From an uncultured Fimbriimonadales bacterium (GTDB lineage: Bacteria > Armatimonadota > Fimbriimonadia > Fimbriimonadales > GBS-DC), in assembly GCA_937992175.1 (NCBI GenBank), contig CALKLF010000012.1, positions 1 through 64,000 on the forward strand: a DNA stretch of 64,000 bases. The letters are read 5' to 3'. The notes under the pieces are model-generated. The model saw only the letters and a list, made by a program, of their open reading frames with translations. It ran no database searches and was not told where the DNA came from. The stretch's first letter is position 1. Every line of letters starts with the position of its first letter. Positions 17,337 through 25,906 of this stretch are shown here, piece after piece. The position numbers and the translations under genes were made by a program.

Positions 17337-18347
17337 CTACGCTGACTCCCGCTTAACAAGGCGCGCGGGCACAATCTGGCGTTTGGGCTGCGGCTCGCGT
17401 CCCTCAATAAGTGCAATCAGCATCTCGGTCGCCTTACGCGCCAGCGCGGGGATGTCTACGGCGATAGAAGTCAGGCTCGGCTCCACATAGTGGCAGAGCG
17501 GGCTGTCGTTGAAACCGATGAAGGCGATATCGTCGGGGACGCGGCAGCCGTGGCGCTTCGCCTCGCGCATCGCCGAGAGCGCAATCAGGTCGTCCAGCCC
17601 CACCACGGCATCAGGCGGAGGGGTCAGGCTGAGCAGATCCGTCATCGCGCTCGCCGCGCTGCGCTCGGAGAACTCGGAAAACGCAAGCAGGCGCGGGTCG
17701 TAGCCGACGCCGTGCGACTCCAGCGCGTTCTTGTAGCCCTGCAGACGGTCGCGCGTCACGGTGAGTCCTGCGGGTCCGCCAATATAAGCGATTCGCCGTC
17801 GCCCTGTACGAATCAAGTAATCGGTCGCCATGAACGCCGCGCCGACATTATCGTTGTCCACCGAGCAGACGGCGTCGGCGGGGTCGTAGCGTCCAATCAG
17901 CACGAACGGGAACCCCTCGCCACTTAGACGCGCGATGCGCTTATCGTGCGTTTCAGACTCTACCAGAATCAACCCGTCCACGCGGCGGGTGCGGAGCAGC
18001 TCCTCGTAGATTGCCCGTTGCGAGCGCGCCGTGCGCGCCGTGTCCACGCAGAGGTGATAATCGTATCTGCCTGCCTGTTCAATAATCGAAGCAATCAACG
18101 CGCTGAAGAAGGGGTCGCCTGCCAGCGCTTCCGAGGCGCGATGCACCACGAGTCCGAGCAGGCGCGTGCGCTGCGAGCGTAGCGACTGCGCTCGTGCGTC
18201 GGGCACATAGCCCAATTCCTGCACGACTGCCAGCACACGCTCGCGCATCGCGTCGTTCACCTGCGGGTCGCCTTTCAGCACCCGCGACACCGTCGCCTGA
18301 GACACGCCCGCCAGACGGGCAATCTCGATTTGCTTCAGGTCTGCCAC
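17337..18347 (-). CDS. LacI-family transcriptional regulator
   Basis: The protein has 336 residues. A LacI helix-turn-helix and hinge sit at the N-terminus (IARLAGVSQATVSRVLKGDPQV, about 8-29, with RAQSLRSQRT hinge near 55). A periplasmic-binding-protein-like effector domain follows, including GFNDSPLCHYVEPSLTSI near 280. Such proteins bind palindromic operators and respond to sugars or nucleotides. The start is GTG at 18345-18347, with GGGAG 7 nt upstream. No sugar transport or metabolism gene is adjacent, so the target is not evident. Confidence 0.9.
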   Translation of the reverse strand: MADLKQIEIARLAGVSQATVSRVLKGDPQVNDAMRERVLAVVQELGYVPDARAQSLRSQRTRLLGLVVHRASEALAGDPFFSALIASIIEQAGRYDYHLCVDTARTARSQRAIYEELLRTRRVDGLILVESETHDKRIARLSGEGFPFVLIGRYDPADAVCSVDNDNVGAAFMATDYLIRTGRRRIAYIGGPAGLTVTRDRLQGYKNALESHGVGYDPRLLAFSEFSERSAASAMTDLLSLTPPPDAVVGLDDLIALSAMREAKRHGCRVPDDIAFIGFNDSPLCHYVEPSLTSIAVDIPALARKATEMLIALIEGREPQPKRQIVPARLVKRESA

Positions 18348-18491
18348 AACGCCGCTCCCTCAGAATACGATTGCTATTATAGCACATTCGAGGGAGGTTT
18401 GTCATAAAGGCTCGCCAGTGGAACGCTTCGGTAGTGCGAGGGGATGCGCAGCGTCCGCATTCCACTGACGATGTGGAGCGGAGGGAGAGCT

Positions 18492-19076
18492 TCAGATAAA
18501 CAGCGTCGCTTTCGACTTTGTGGCGTCACCCAAAAAGGTCGCGACACCGCCGACTTCGATGCCGTCGATCAGCTCGTCCTTGTGGATGCCCATGACATCC
18601 ATCGACATCTGGCAGGCGACGATGCGCACGCCGAGGTCGCGCGCCATTTGCGCCATCTCTTCCAGCTGGGGCACCCCCTGCTGGCGCATCATCGTGCGGA
18701 GCATTTTCGCGCCGATTCCGCCGAAGTTCATCTTCGACACGCCCAGCCCGCGCGAACCCACAGGCGTCATCCAGCCCATGAGCTTCTGGAACAGCGTTTT
18801 GCCGCGCGACTCGCGTTTCTGGCGCAACGCGGTCAGCCCCCAGAAGGTGAAGAACATCGAGACTTCCATCCCGCTGGCTGCTGCGCCCGACGCAATCACA
18901 AACGCCGCCAGCACGCGATCCAGATCGCCCGAAAAGACCACCATCGACAGGCGATTCTCAGGCGATTGGGCGCGCAGGGCGTCCACCTGCGCCTGCAGCT
19001 GCTGAATCTGCTCCTGCAACGCGCTCAGGTCGGGCGCCGTGCGCTCAATTACTGCCGATTGACCATTCGGTATCAC
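18492..19076 (-). CDS. DsrE2-type (DsrE/DsrF/DrsH-like) sulfur-transfer protein
   Basis: The protein has 194 residues. A coiled-coil-prone N-terminus with SALQEQIQQLQAQVDAL is followed by a DsrE/F-like domain with MVVFSGDLDRVLAAFVIASGAA and the cysteine in VACQMSMDVMG near residue 160, the likely persulfide carrier. The family (PF13686) often accompanies TusA and rhodanese in sulfur trafficking. The start is GTG with GGAGGT upstream. It follows tusA by 12 nt and is surely cotranscribed with it. Confidence 0.85.
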   Translation of the reverse strand: MIPNGQSAVIERTAPDLSALQEQIQQLQAQVDALRAQSPENRLSMVVFSGDLDRVLAAFVIASGAAASGMEVSMFFTFWGLTALRQKRESRGKTLFQKLMGWMTPVGSRGLGVSKMNFGGIGAKMLRTMMRQQGVPQLEEMAQMARDLGVRIVACQMSMDVMGIHKDELIDGIEVGGVATFLGDATKSKATLFI

Positions 19077-19088
19077 GGTTCCACCTCC

Positions 19089-19337
19089 CTACTTCTTGCG
19101 CACATAGTGGATATAGACCGTTTTGCCGTCGAGTTCGGTTGTCTCCTGCGCCACGAGTTCCGCCTCGGCGACCATATTCGCCCAGCCCTTGAAGTCGTTT
19201 ACCGAGCCGGGATCAGTCGCCAGCACGCGCAGCGTCTGACCCGATTGGAGCGTCTGAAAGGTCTTCCGCGCGTTCACAATCGGCATCGGGCACTGCAGCC
19301 CGCGCGCATCCACTTCAACATCGTATTTGATTTCCAT
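19089..19337 (-). CDS. TusA-family sulfurtransferase
   Basis: The 82-residue sulfur carrier has the family motif GLQCPMPI, with C16 as the persulfide site. I start it at the ATG at 19335-19337, where GGAGG lies about 10 nt upstream; an in-frame ATG 14 codons earlier lacks support. It is first gene of a tusA-dsrE2 pair. Without dsrAB or sox genes nearby, the pair more likely serves tRNA thiolation, cofactor sulfuration or sulfur detoxification than energy metabolism. Confidence 0.85.
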   Translation of the reverse strand: MEIKYDVEVDARGLQCPMPIVNARKTFQTLQSGQTLRVLATDPGSVNDFKGWANMVAEAELVAQETTELDGKTVYIHYVRKK

Positions 19338-19439
19338 CGTTTGCCTACCTCCTGTCATTTTGGAATAGCGAAACCGCACAGCGCGGTTCCTGTAGAGTTA
19401 GAGGCGTTAGGAGAAGGAAAGGATTCATACCCCTTGATG

Positions 19440-19447
19440 GGTACAAT
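19440..19447 (+). promoter_or_regulatory. -10 box of the truncated mfd gene, leaderless arrangement
   Basis: GG-TACAAT ends 9 nt before ATG 19457 and there is no Shine-Dalgarno sequence between them. Confidence 0.5.
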
Positions 19448-19456
19448 TGACTGCGC

Positions 19457-20614
19457 ATGATTCCTGAGTGGCTGCAGCGGCTTCGCAGCGCAACGCCTGC
19501 CCCTGTGCAGGGAACCCCCACCGTCTGGCACGAGGCGTGCATGGAGTCGCGTCCTGTGCTGCTTGCGCCGTGGCTGGCTGAACAGGCGCGCCCGGTATTG
19601 ATTCTCACGCCGTCGCTGGAGCGGGCGGAGCAGTGGCTGGCGGTGTTGCTGCGGTTGGGGTTATCCGAAAATCGTGTGCTGCGCGTTCCGAGCAGTCTCA
19701 CCCCCTTGCTGGAGCCGACAGGCGTGGAGCAGGAGACGCTCCACGAACGCCTGCGCGCGCTGAGTGCGCTCCATCGGGGCGACGCCATCTGCCTGATTGC
19801 TTCGGTTGCGTCGGCGTTGCAACGCACGATGCCCGAGTCGCTGTTCGAGGCGGAACTCGTGCGCCTGCGCCTGCCTGACGTCGAGCCGCCTGACCAGCAC
19901 AACTGGGTATGTCAGACTGAACCTGACGCGCTCTTGAAACGCCTCGCTGAGGACGGCTACGAGTATCAGGAGCCTGTGCGTCTGCCAGGTCAATTCGCGC
20001 GGCGCGGGGGCATCATCGATGTGTTCCCGATGGGCGCAGACCTGCCTGTGCGCGTCGAGTTCTGGGGCGACGAAATCGCCAGCCTGCGCCTGTTCGAACC
20101 CGCCTCGCAACGCTCCATCCGCCAAATCAAGCAGATTGCGGTTCCGCCCGCGCGCGAGGTTTCGATGGGCAGCGAAGCTGTAGCGCAATGCATCCGCTCG
20201 GAATGGGACGCCCTGATCGCAAAACAGCCCCCTGCCCTGCAATCCGAACTGCGCCAGCGTCTGGAGGACGACCTGCGTCCCCTGATGCAGGGGGCGCCGT
20301 TCGACCGCCTCGAACTCTACCTGCCCTGGCTGCTGAGCAAGCGCGCCTGCCTGCTGGACTACCTGCCCGACGACGGCTGGCTCGTGTTGGACGAACCCTT
20401 GATGCTCAACATCGCCTATGACCGCCTGATGGAAGACTTGAATCAGTCGCTTACTTCCCGTGCCGAGCGCGGCGACATCCCTCCCCTGCACGCGACGCTC
20501 TATATCGAGCCGTTCGAGCGCATCGAGGGGCGCGCCGCCACCCTCCTGCTGGGCGAGCCAATATTCGGCGGAGGAAGGATATATCAAAAAAGTCAGAACG
20601 CTCTTGACCAGTAA
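19457..20614 (+). CDS. mfd: Truncated transcription-repair coupling factor (UvrB-homology module only)
   Basis: The 385-residue product matches the first third of Mfd, which is normally about 1100 residues. It has the UvrB-like D1-D2 module, with ARRGGIIDVFPMGADLPVRVEFWGDEI at about 176-202, and ends LLLGEPIFGGGRIYQK. The RNA-polymerase-interaction domain and the superfamily 2 translocase are missing; the next gene starts 92 nt after the stop. The remainder could bind UvrA but cannot displace polymerase. The promoter and start look intact. The break may be a deletion after residue 375, an assembly artefact, or a true standalone module. A full mfd elsewhere cannot be excluded. Confidence 0.7.
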   Translation: MIPEWLQRLRSATPAPVQGTPTVWHEACMESRPVLLAPWLAEQARPVLILTPSLERAEQWLAVLLRLGLSENRVLRVPSSLTPLLEPTGVEQETLHERLRALSALHRGDAICLIASVASALQRTMPESLFEAELVRLRLPDVEPPDQHNWVCQTEPDALLKRLAEDGYEYQEPVRLPGQFARRGGIIDVFPMGADLPVRVEFWGDEIASLRLFEPASQRSIRQIKQIAVPPAREVSMGSEAVAQCIRSEWDALIAKQPPALQSELRQRLEDDLRPLMQGAPFDRLELYLPWLLSKRACLLDYLPDDGWLVLDEPLMLNIAYDRLMEDLNQSLTSRAERGDIPPLHATLYIEPFERIEGRAATLLLGEPIFGGGRIYQKSQNALDQ

Positions 20615-20706
20615 TCCTCCGAAAGCAGTGGAGGAGCGGATTATCGCCCCGTTGACAGGAGTCCCGCCCAGCGTGAGGAACTAAATAGCGCGTGGAGGCA
20701 ACTGCT

Positions 20707-22707
20707 ATGAAACGCGCTATCACGATCGATGACCTGTTCCGAATCAAACTGCTGGGCAGCCCGCAGATTGCGCCCGACGGCAGCCAAATCGTGTTCGTTT
20801 ACAAGTGGATTGATACGGAGAAAAACAAATACTTCTCCAACCTCTGGCGGTTTCGTATCGGCGAGGAGGCGCAGCCGTTCACTTATGGCGAGTGGAGCGA
20901 CTCGCAGCCGCGCTGGTCGCCCGATAGCAAGTATATCGCCTTTGTCAGCAACCGCCAGAAGCCCAAAAGCCAGATTTATGTGATTCCTGCCGATGGAGGC
21001 GAGGCGCGTCCGATTACGAATCTGGAGGAGGGTAGCATCAGCGAGTTCGCGTGGTCGCCCGACGGCAGTAAAATCGCTTTTATCTACCGCGAAACCGCCC
21101 CCGAGTGGCGCGAACAGGGGCGCAAGGAGCGTCAAGAGAAGGGCTTTTCCAATCCGCCGCGCATCATCCGCCGCGCTTACTGGCGGCTCGATGGCGACGG
21201 CGCATTCGTGGATCAGCGCTACCACCTCTATGTGGTGAATGTGAAAACGGGCGAGACCAAGCAACTCACCACTGACCCCGAGCTCAGCGAATCCAGCCCC
21301 GCATGGTCGCCCTGCGGCAACTATATCGCCTTCATCAGCAACCGCCACCCTGACCCCGACAACCATCCTGGCTATGAGGCGATTTACATCATCCCTGCCG
21401 AAGGAGGCGAACTGCGCAAGGTAGACGCGCCCGATGGACCCAAATACGCCGTGCGCTGGTCGCCCGATGGCAAATACTTGGCTTACATCGGCAACCCCTA
21501 CCCCGACGACTCCTACCCGCGTAACGACCATGTGTGGCGCGTGTCGGTGGACGGCGGCGACGCGGTGGACTTGATTGAGCATTTAGACAACACCGTCGGC
21601 GTGGGCACGCTGACCGATGTGCGCGAGTTTGGCGGCGGCGCGCCGCTCATCTGGAGCACGGACAGCCAACACCTCTACTTCTTGGTAAGCGAGCGCGGCG
21701 GCGTGTACCCTTATCGCGTCAGAGTGGACGGCACACACCTTGATAGACTGCTGGATGGCGACTTCGAGATTGCCGATATGAGTCTGTCCCACGATGAACA
21801 TCGCCTCGCGCTGCTGAAAGGCGACGCCACGCATCCGCATGAACTCTTCTTGGCGGAGCGCACAGGCAACACGCTGAACCTGACGCAAATCACCGCACTC
21901 AACCAGCCCCTACTCGATGAGGTGGAGATTGTGCAACCCGAAGAGTTCGAGGTAGAGGCGGACGACGGCGTGAAGGTGCACGGCTGGCTGCTCAAGCCGC
22001 CCGATTTTGACCCTGCCCGCAAGTACCCGACGATTCTGATGATTCACGGCGGCCCGCATGCGATGTACGGGCGCGTGTTCTTCCATGAGTTCCAGTTGCA
22101 CGCGGCGCAGGGCTATGTGATTGCCTACACGAACCCGCGCGGCAGCGTCGGCTACGGCGAAGCGTTCGCCCGTGCCATCAAGGGCGACTGGGGCAACCGC
22201 GACTTCAAAGACCTGATGACCGTGACGGATTACCTCGCGAGCCTGCCGTTTGTGGACGCGGAGCGCATGGGCGTGGCGGGCGGCAGCTACGGCGGCTATA
22301 TGACCAACTGGATTGTGGGGCATACCAACCGCTTCAAAGCCGCGATTACCGACCGCAGTGTAGTCAACCTCGTGAGTATGGCGGGCGTATCCGACTTCCC
22401 GATGATTCCGAACCGCTACTGGCAGGGCAACTTCTGGGACGAGCCGCAGAAACTCTGGGAATGCTCGCCGCTGGCATATGCGGGGCGCATCACGACCCCG
22501 CTGCTAATCGTGCATAGTGAAGGCGACCTGCGCTGCCCCATAAGCGAGGCGGATCAACTCTTCGCTGCGCTGGTACGGCAGGGCAAGGAGGTGCTGTATG
22601 TCCGCTACCCTGCCGAGTCGAGTCACGGATTGTCGCGCAGCGGCCCGCCCGATTTACGCCGCCATCGGCTGGAGCAGTATCTCAACTGGTGGCGGGAGCA
22701 TTTATGA
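20707..22707 (+). CDS. Prolyl oligopeptidase-family (S9) serine peptidase
   Basis: The protein has 666 residues. The N-terminal beta-propeller has TolB/WD-like blades (WSPDSKYIAF, WSPDGSKIAF, WSPCGNYIAF, WSPDGKYLAY). A C-terminal alpha/beta hydrolase (about 420-666) carries nucleophile S527 in GGSYGGY, Asp in HSEGDLRCP and His in ESSHGLS. The architecture is that of acylaminoacyl peptidase/dipeptidyl peptidase IV-like enzymes that cleave short peptides. There is no signal peptide, so it is probably cytoplasmic. ATG 20707 is preferred because GGAGG lies 9 nt upstream; an earlier in-frame start would add five residues. Confidence 0.9.
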   Translation: MKRAITIDDLFRIKLLGSPQIAPDGSQIVFVYKWIDTEKNKYFSNLWRFRIGEEAQPFTYGEWSDSQPRWSPDSKYIAFVSNRQKPKSQIYVIPADGGEARPITNLEEGSISEFAWSPDGSKIAFIYRETAPEWREQGRKERQEKGFSNPPRIIRRAYWRLDGDGAFVDQRYHLYVVNVKTGETKQLTTDPELSESSPAWSPCGNYIAFISNRHPDPDNHPGYEAIYIIPAEGGELRKVDAPDGPKYAVRWSPDGKYLAYIGNPYPDDSYPRNDHVWRVSVDGGDAVDLIEHLDNTVGVGTLTDVREFGGGAPLIWSTDSQHLYFLVSERGGVYPYRVRVDGTHLDRLLDGDFEIADMSLSHDEHRLALLKGDATHPHELFLAERTGNTLNLTQITALNQPLLDEVEIVQPEEFEVEADDGVKVHGWLLKPPDFDPARKYPTILMIHGGPHAMYGRVFFHEFQLHAAQGYVIAYTNPRGSVGYGEAFARAIKGDWGNRDFKDLMTVTDYLASLPFVDAERMGVAGGSYGGYMTNWIVGHTNRFKAAITDRSVVNLVSMAGVSDFPMIPNRYWQGNFWDEPQKLWECSPLAYAGRITTPLLIVHSEGDLRCPISEADQLFAALVRQGKEVLYVRYPAESSHGLSRSGPPDLRRHRLEQYLNWWREHL

Positions 22708-22782
22708 TAGGTTGCCGTCGGCGTCGCCACCAACGAATCGCAGCTGAACCCGTCGTCGGCGGGGACACCGACGCGACGAGTG

Positions 22783-23484
22783 CTACTCGATTTTGCGCCC
22801 TGCTGCGCTGAAGAACGGCTCGATCGCTGCGCCGACGGCAATTACCCCCGTGCGTTGCATGTGAGGCGTTTTCGGACCGCCGCTAAACAGCGTAATACCC
22901 CACGAAACGAGCAGCGCGCCCGCCGTCTCATACCACTTCTCCGCCTTGTTGCTACCCGAAGAGAAGTCGCGCACATCCAGCACAATCTCCTTGCGCTTGA
23001 CATCGATGATAATCACATTTACCGTCGCCTCCGCTTTAGTCTTGGGTCCCAGCCCAACCCAGACCGAGCGCACGCGCCAGGCGACCGTGCCCGCGCAGAC
23101 ATAATCCGCGCCCAGCGCCTCGCCGAACTCCAGCAACTTCTTCCCAGAGGGTAAACGGGGCAGCTGTCCGGGGTCTTCCACTGTCAGGGGGACATCCTCG
23201 TTGCCGAGTTGAATCCATGCGGCACGGCAACGCGCTTCAGGGATAATCTCCATACCTGCGCGATTCTCGAACGACTTGCGCAACAGTTCTTGAACAGAGC
23301 GCACCGCCTGCTCGTTCGTGCCCCGCTCGTTCTCTGCGAAGCACCACGGGTACACCGCGATCTTGGGCACTTGAATCTCGGTCTTTTGCGCGGGCGCGGC
23401 AGGCGTATCGTCTTCGATCTTCTGCTGCGCAAACGCCCAGTTCACGCCTAAAAGCAGAGCCAGAAGCCATATCCATCGCTGCAT
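22783..23484 (-). CDS. Secreted protein of unknown function
   Basis: The protein has 233 residues with a clear signal peptide (about 1-20, ending WAFAQ). Mature segments IAVYPWCFAENERGTNEQAVRSVQELLRKSFE and ADYVCAGTVAWRV suggest an alpha/beta fold of the kind found in CsgG/TolB-N-like or GNA1162-like envelope proteins, but similarity is only architectural. GAGGAGG lies upstream of the ATG. Just downstream (22710-22780) lies sequence resembling the GTCGGCGGGGACACCGAC hairpin of the MITE-like elements. Function not recognised. Confidence 0.6.
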   Translation of the reverse strand: MQRWIWLLALLLGVNWAFAQQKIEDDTPAAPAQKTEIQVPKIAVYPWCFAENERGTNEQAVRSVQELLRKSFENRAGMEIIPEARCRAAWIQLGNEDVPLTVEDPGQLPRLPSGKKLLEFGEALGADYVCAGTVAWRVRSVWVGLGPKTKAEATVNVIIIDVKRKEIVLDVRDFSSGSNKAEKWYETAGALLVSWGITLFSGGPKTPHMQRTGVIAVGAAIEPFFSAAGRKIE

Positions 23485-23714
23485 AGCAACCTCCTCAATC
23501 CCAGATGGGTTGATATTATTATACCACTCAGCTCGCGACTTATTTGGGAATTTTGAACAGGTATCCGCTGCGTCACCACCGCATCAATTTGGGAAGACGG
23601 GGGCTTCACAGGGGGCGCGTCGTCGGCAACGAATGCGGCCCGCAGTTGTAAACAATCTTCACCTGACGATTTTTTCGGTCTGGTCAGGTATCCTGTACCT
23701 GTGCGAGGCAACCG

Positions 23715-24248
23715 ATGCAAAACTGGAGACGAACACTGGTGATTGCCGTTGGCGCAGCGCTAATAGTTTTCGCGGGCTGCGCCAAGCAGGAACAAGAATC
23801 TGCCGCCACACCTCCGCCCGACAGCGGAACCGCGTTGCTGCCTGCAGAGCCGCCGCTGCCCGCCCCCGAAACGGAGCCGTCTGCATCCCAACCCGCTCAG
23901 GGCGTGCCTGCGACAGCTAAAGCCCCCGATGATTTTCCACTGCCCATCCACGCAGGATTCCAAGTTAAGAAGACGATGCGCACAACGGCAGGCGACTTTC
24001 GGGGCGTGCAGGTGGAAATCATCGGTGACGCGCCGCCGGGGGCGGTCGCCGAGTTCTACGAAGCCGAGTTCAACCAGCGCGGGCTGAAGGTCAGTAAAAT
24101 GAGCCAGCAAACGGAAGGAGGCGAAGAATCGCTCGTGCTGGGGCAGTCCGAAACCGTCACAGCGGGCGTCGCCGTCGCCAAACAAGGCAATCAGACCCGC
24201 GCCGTGCTATCGTGGAGCGAGAAGGCGAATAAGACCGACAAGCCGTAG
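23715..24248 (+). CDS. Lipoprotein of unknown function
   Basis: The protein has 177 residues. The signal sequence ends in the lipobox FAGC, with lipidated Cys about 21. A Pro/Ala/Glu-rich linker (about 28-70) leads to a small domain containing PPGAVAEFYEAEFNQRGLKVSK, a pattern common in periplasmic lipoproteins that use a short alpha/beta fold. The GAGG at 23704 is a weak ribosome binding site. An inverted repeat AGGTA-TCCTG-TACCT lies at 23687-23701 in the promoter region. It is probably membrane-anchored; role unknown. Confidence 0.65.
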   Translation: MQNWRRTLVIAVGAALIVFAGCAKQEQESAATPPPDSGTALLPAEPPLPAPETEPSASQPAQGVPATAKAPDDFPLPIHAGFQVKKTMRTTAGDFRGVQVEIIGDAPPGAVAEFYEAEFNQRGLKVSKMSQQTEGGEESLVLGQSETVTAGVAVAKQGNQTRAVLSWSEKANKTDKP

Positions 24249-24312
24249 CGAGCAATCTGGCAGGAACCCCGCTGTGCAGAGTGAATATCTGTTCAGTACG
24301 GAGGGAACAACG

Positions 24313-25905
24313 ATGCGATTCCTCTTAGCGACGCTATGCTGGGCAATTATAGCAAGTGGCTGGGCGCAGGGGCTGCAGGCGGGCGCCGCAGCGAATAAGA
24401 TTACCCCGACCAAACAGGTCTACCTCGCGGGCTACGCTTCGAACCGCCCTAACACGGGCGGCGTGCACGACGACATCTGGGCGCGCGCCGTCGTCGTGCA
24501 GGTGGGGCAGGAACGGCTCGCGATCGTCGTGTGCGACTTGCTGGGGCTGCTGCGCGACGATGTGCAGAAAATCCGCCAGCGGGTCAAATCGGTTCCCCCA
24601 AATCGGGTGATGGTGCTGTGTACCCATGTCCACTCCGCGCCCGACACGATTGGGCTATGGGGACCGACCCGCGCACAATCGGGACGCGATGAAGAGTATG
24701 TGAATTTCGTCATCGAGACCGTCGCGAAGACCGTCGACGAGGCGGCGAGTAAGCTACGACCCGCGACCGTCGGCTTCGGAAAGACGAACATCGAGGGCGT
24801 CTCGTATAACTACCGCATCGAGAAGATTCTGGACACCGAAGCGGCCGTGATGCAGTTCCGTAGCAAGGCGGACGGCAAGGTCATCGCAACGCTGACCAAC
24901 TTCGCCTGCCACCCCGAAGTGCTGAACAACGATCAGCTGACCTCCGACTTCTGCCACTGGTATTACCAGACGGTAGAGTCGAAGGTGGGCGGCGTGGCGA
25001 TTTTTGCGAACGGCGCGCTGGGCGGGATGATTTCGCCCGCGGCGAACCCTGATCCGAACATTCCCAAAGGGCGCGACTGGGCGCGCGCCGAACGCTACGG
25101 AACCACGATTGCGAACAAAGTCCTCGAAGCGATTGCGAACGCTCGCTTTACCGATGCCGTGCAACTGGAGCATCGCGAAGCGACTTACACGGTGACGATG
25201 GAGAACGAGGGCTTCCGCGCCGCGATGGCGGCGGGCGTCATCCCGACGGGCGCGTCGCTGAGCGGCGATAAACTCACCACCGAATCGCACCTCATCCGAC
25301 TGGGCGACGCGGTCATCTTTACAATGCCGGGCGAGGTGCAACCGAACATCGGCATCCTGCTCAAGCGTCTACTCGCACCCTACGGCGACCCTGTGTTTCT
25401 CTTCGGGCTGGCGAACGACGAGCTGGGCTACATCCTGAGCCTGGAGGACTACTACTTAGACCTCTACAGCTACGAGCGCAGTATGTCGGTCGGCTCGGAG
25501 ATCGGTCCCGCGATGGTGCAGGCGGCGCGACAGATGATGGGGCAGCTTGCCGTGCGCAACCCCGCAGGGGCAACGGTCGCGCAGGGCGAAAAATCGCCTG
25601 TAGAACAGGAGCTGGAGAAGTATCTGCAGCGGTTCCGTCCTGATCGCGCAGGCAGCTTCAAGGCGACCTATCGGCTCGCGCTCGAAGGTGCAGGCGAGTT
25701 CTACCTGCGCATCGCCGACGGCAAAGCCACGCTCAGCAGGGAAGGCAACCCCTCGGAGGCGGCGGTCACTATCAAAGCCCCTGCGGAGGTATTCCTCGCG
25801 ATTATCAACGGTAAACGCGACCCACTGGACGCCTACAACACAGGCGAGTTGCAAATCGAGGGCGACATCGGCGTTGCCCAGTACCTGCTGTTCGTGTTTG
25901 AGTGA
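24313..25905 (+). CDS. Neutral/alkaline ceramidase-like secreted hydrolase fused to an SCP-2-like domain
   Basis: The protein has 530 residues. A signal peptide (about 1-19) is followed by a neutral/alkaline non-lysosomal ceramidase N-terminal domain (about 20-420), with GAAANKITPTKQVYLAGY, the CTHVHSAPDT metal/substrate motif near 105-114 and FACHPEV near 200. The last 100 residues (FKATYRLALEGAGEFYLRI to DIGVAQYLLFVFE) look like a sterol-carrier-protein-2 lipid-binding domain. The fusion suggests hydrolysis of an amide- or ester-linked lipid whose tail is held by the SCP-2 domain. ATG 24313 has GGAGGGAAC upstream. The SCP-2 call rests on pattern recognition. Confidence 0.75.
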   Translation: MRFLLATLCWAIIASGWAQGLQAGAAANKITPTKQVYLAGYASNRPNTGGVHDDIWARAVVVQVGQERLAIVVCDLLGLLRDDVQKIRQRVKSVPPNRVMVLCTHVHSAPDTIGLWGPTRAQSGRDEEYVNFVIETVAKTVDEAASKLRPATVGFGKTNIEGVSYNYRIEKILDTEAAVMQFRSKADGKVIATLTNFACHPEVLNNDQLTSDFCHWYYQTVESKVGGVAIFANGALGGMISPAANPDPNIPKGRDWARAERYGTTIANKVLEAIANARFTDAVQLEHREATYTVTMENEGFRAAMAAGVIPTGASLSGDKLTTESHLIRLGDAVIFTMPGEVQPNIGILLKRLLAPYGDPVFLFGLANDELGYILSLEDYYLDLYSYERSMSVGSEIGPAMVQAARQMMGQLAVRNPAGATVAQGEKSPVEQELEKYLQRFRPDRAGSFKATYRLALEGAGEFYLRIADGKATLSREGNPSEAAVTIKAPAEVFLAIINGKRDPLDAYNTGELQIEGDIGVAQYLLFVFE

Positions 25906-25906
25906 G

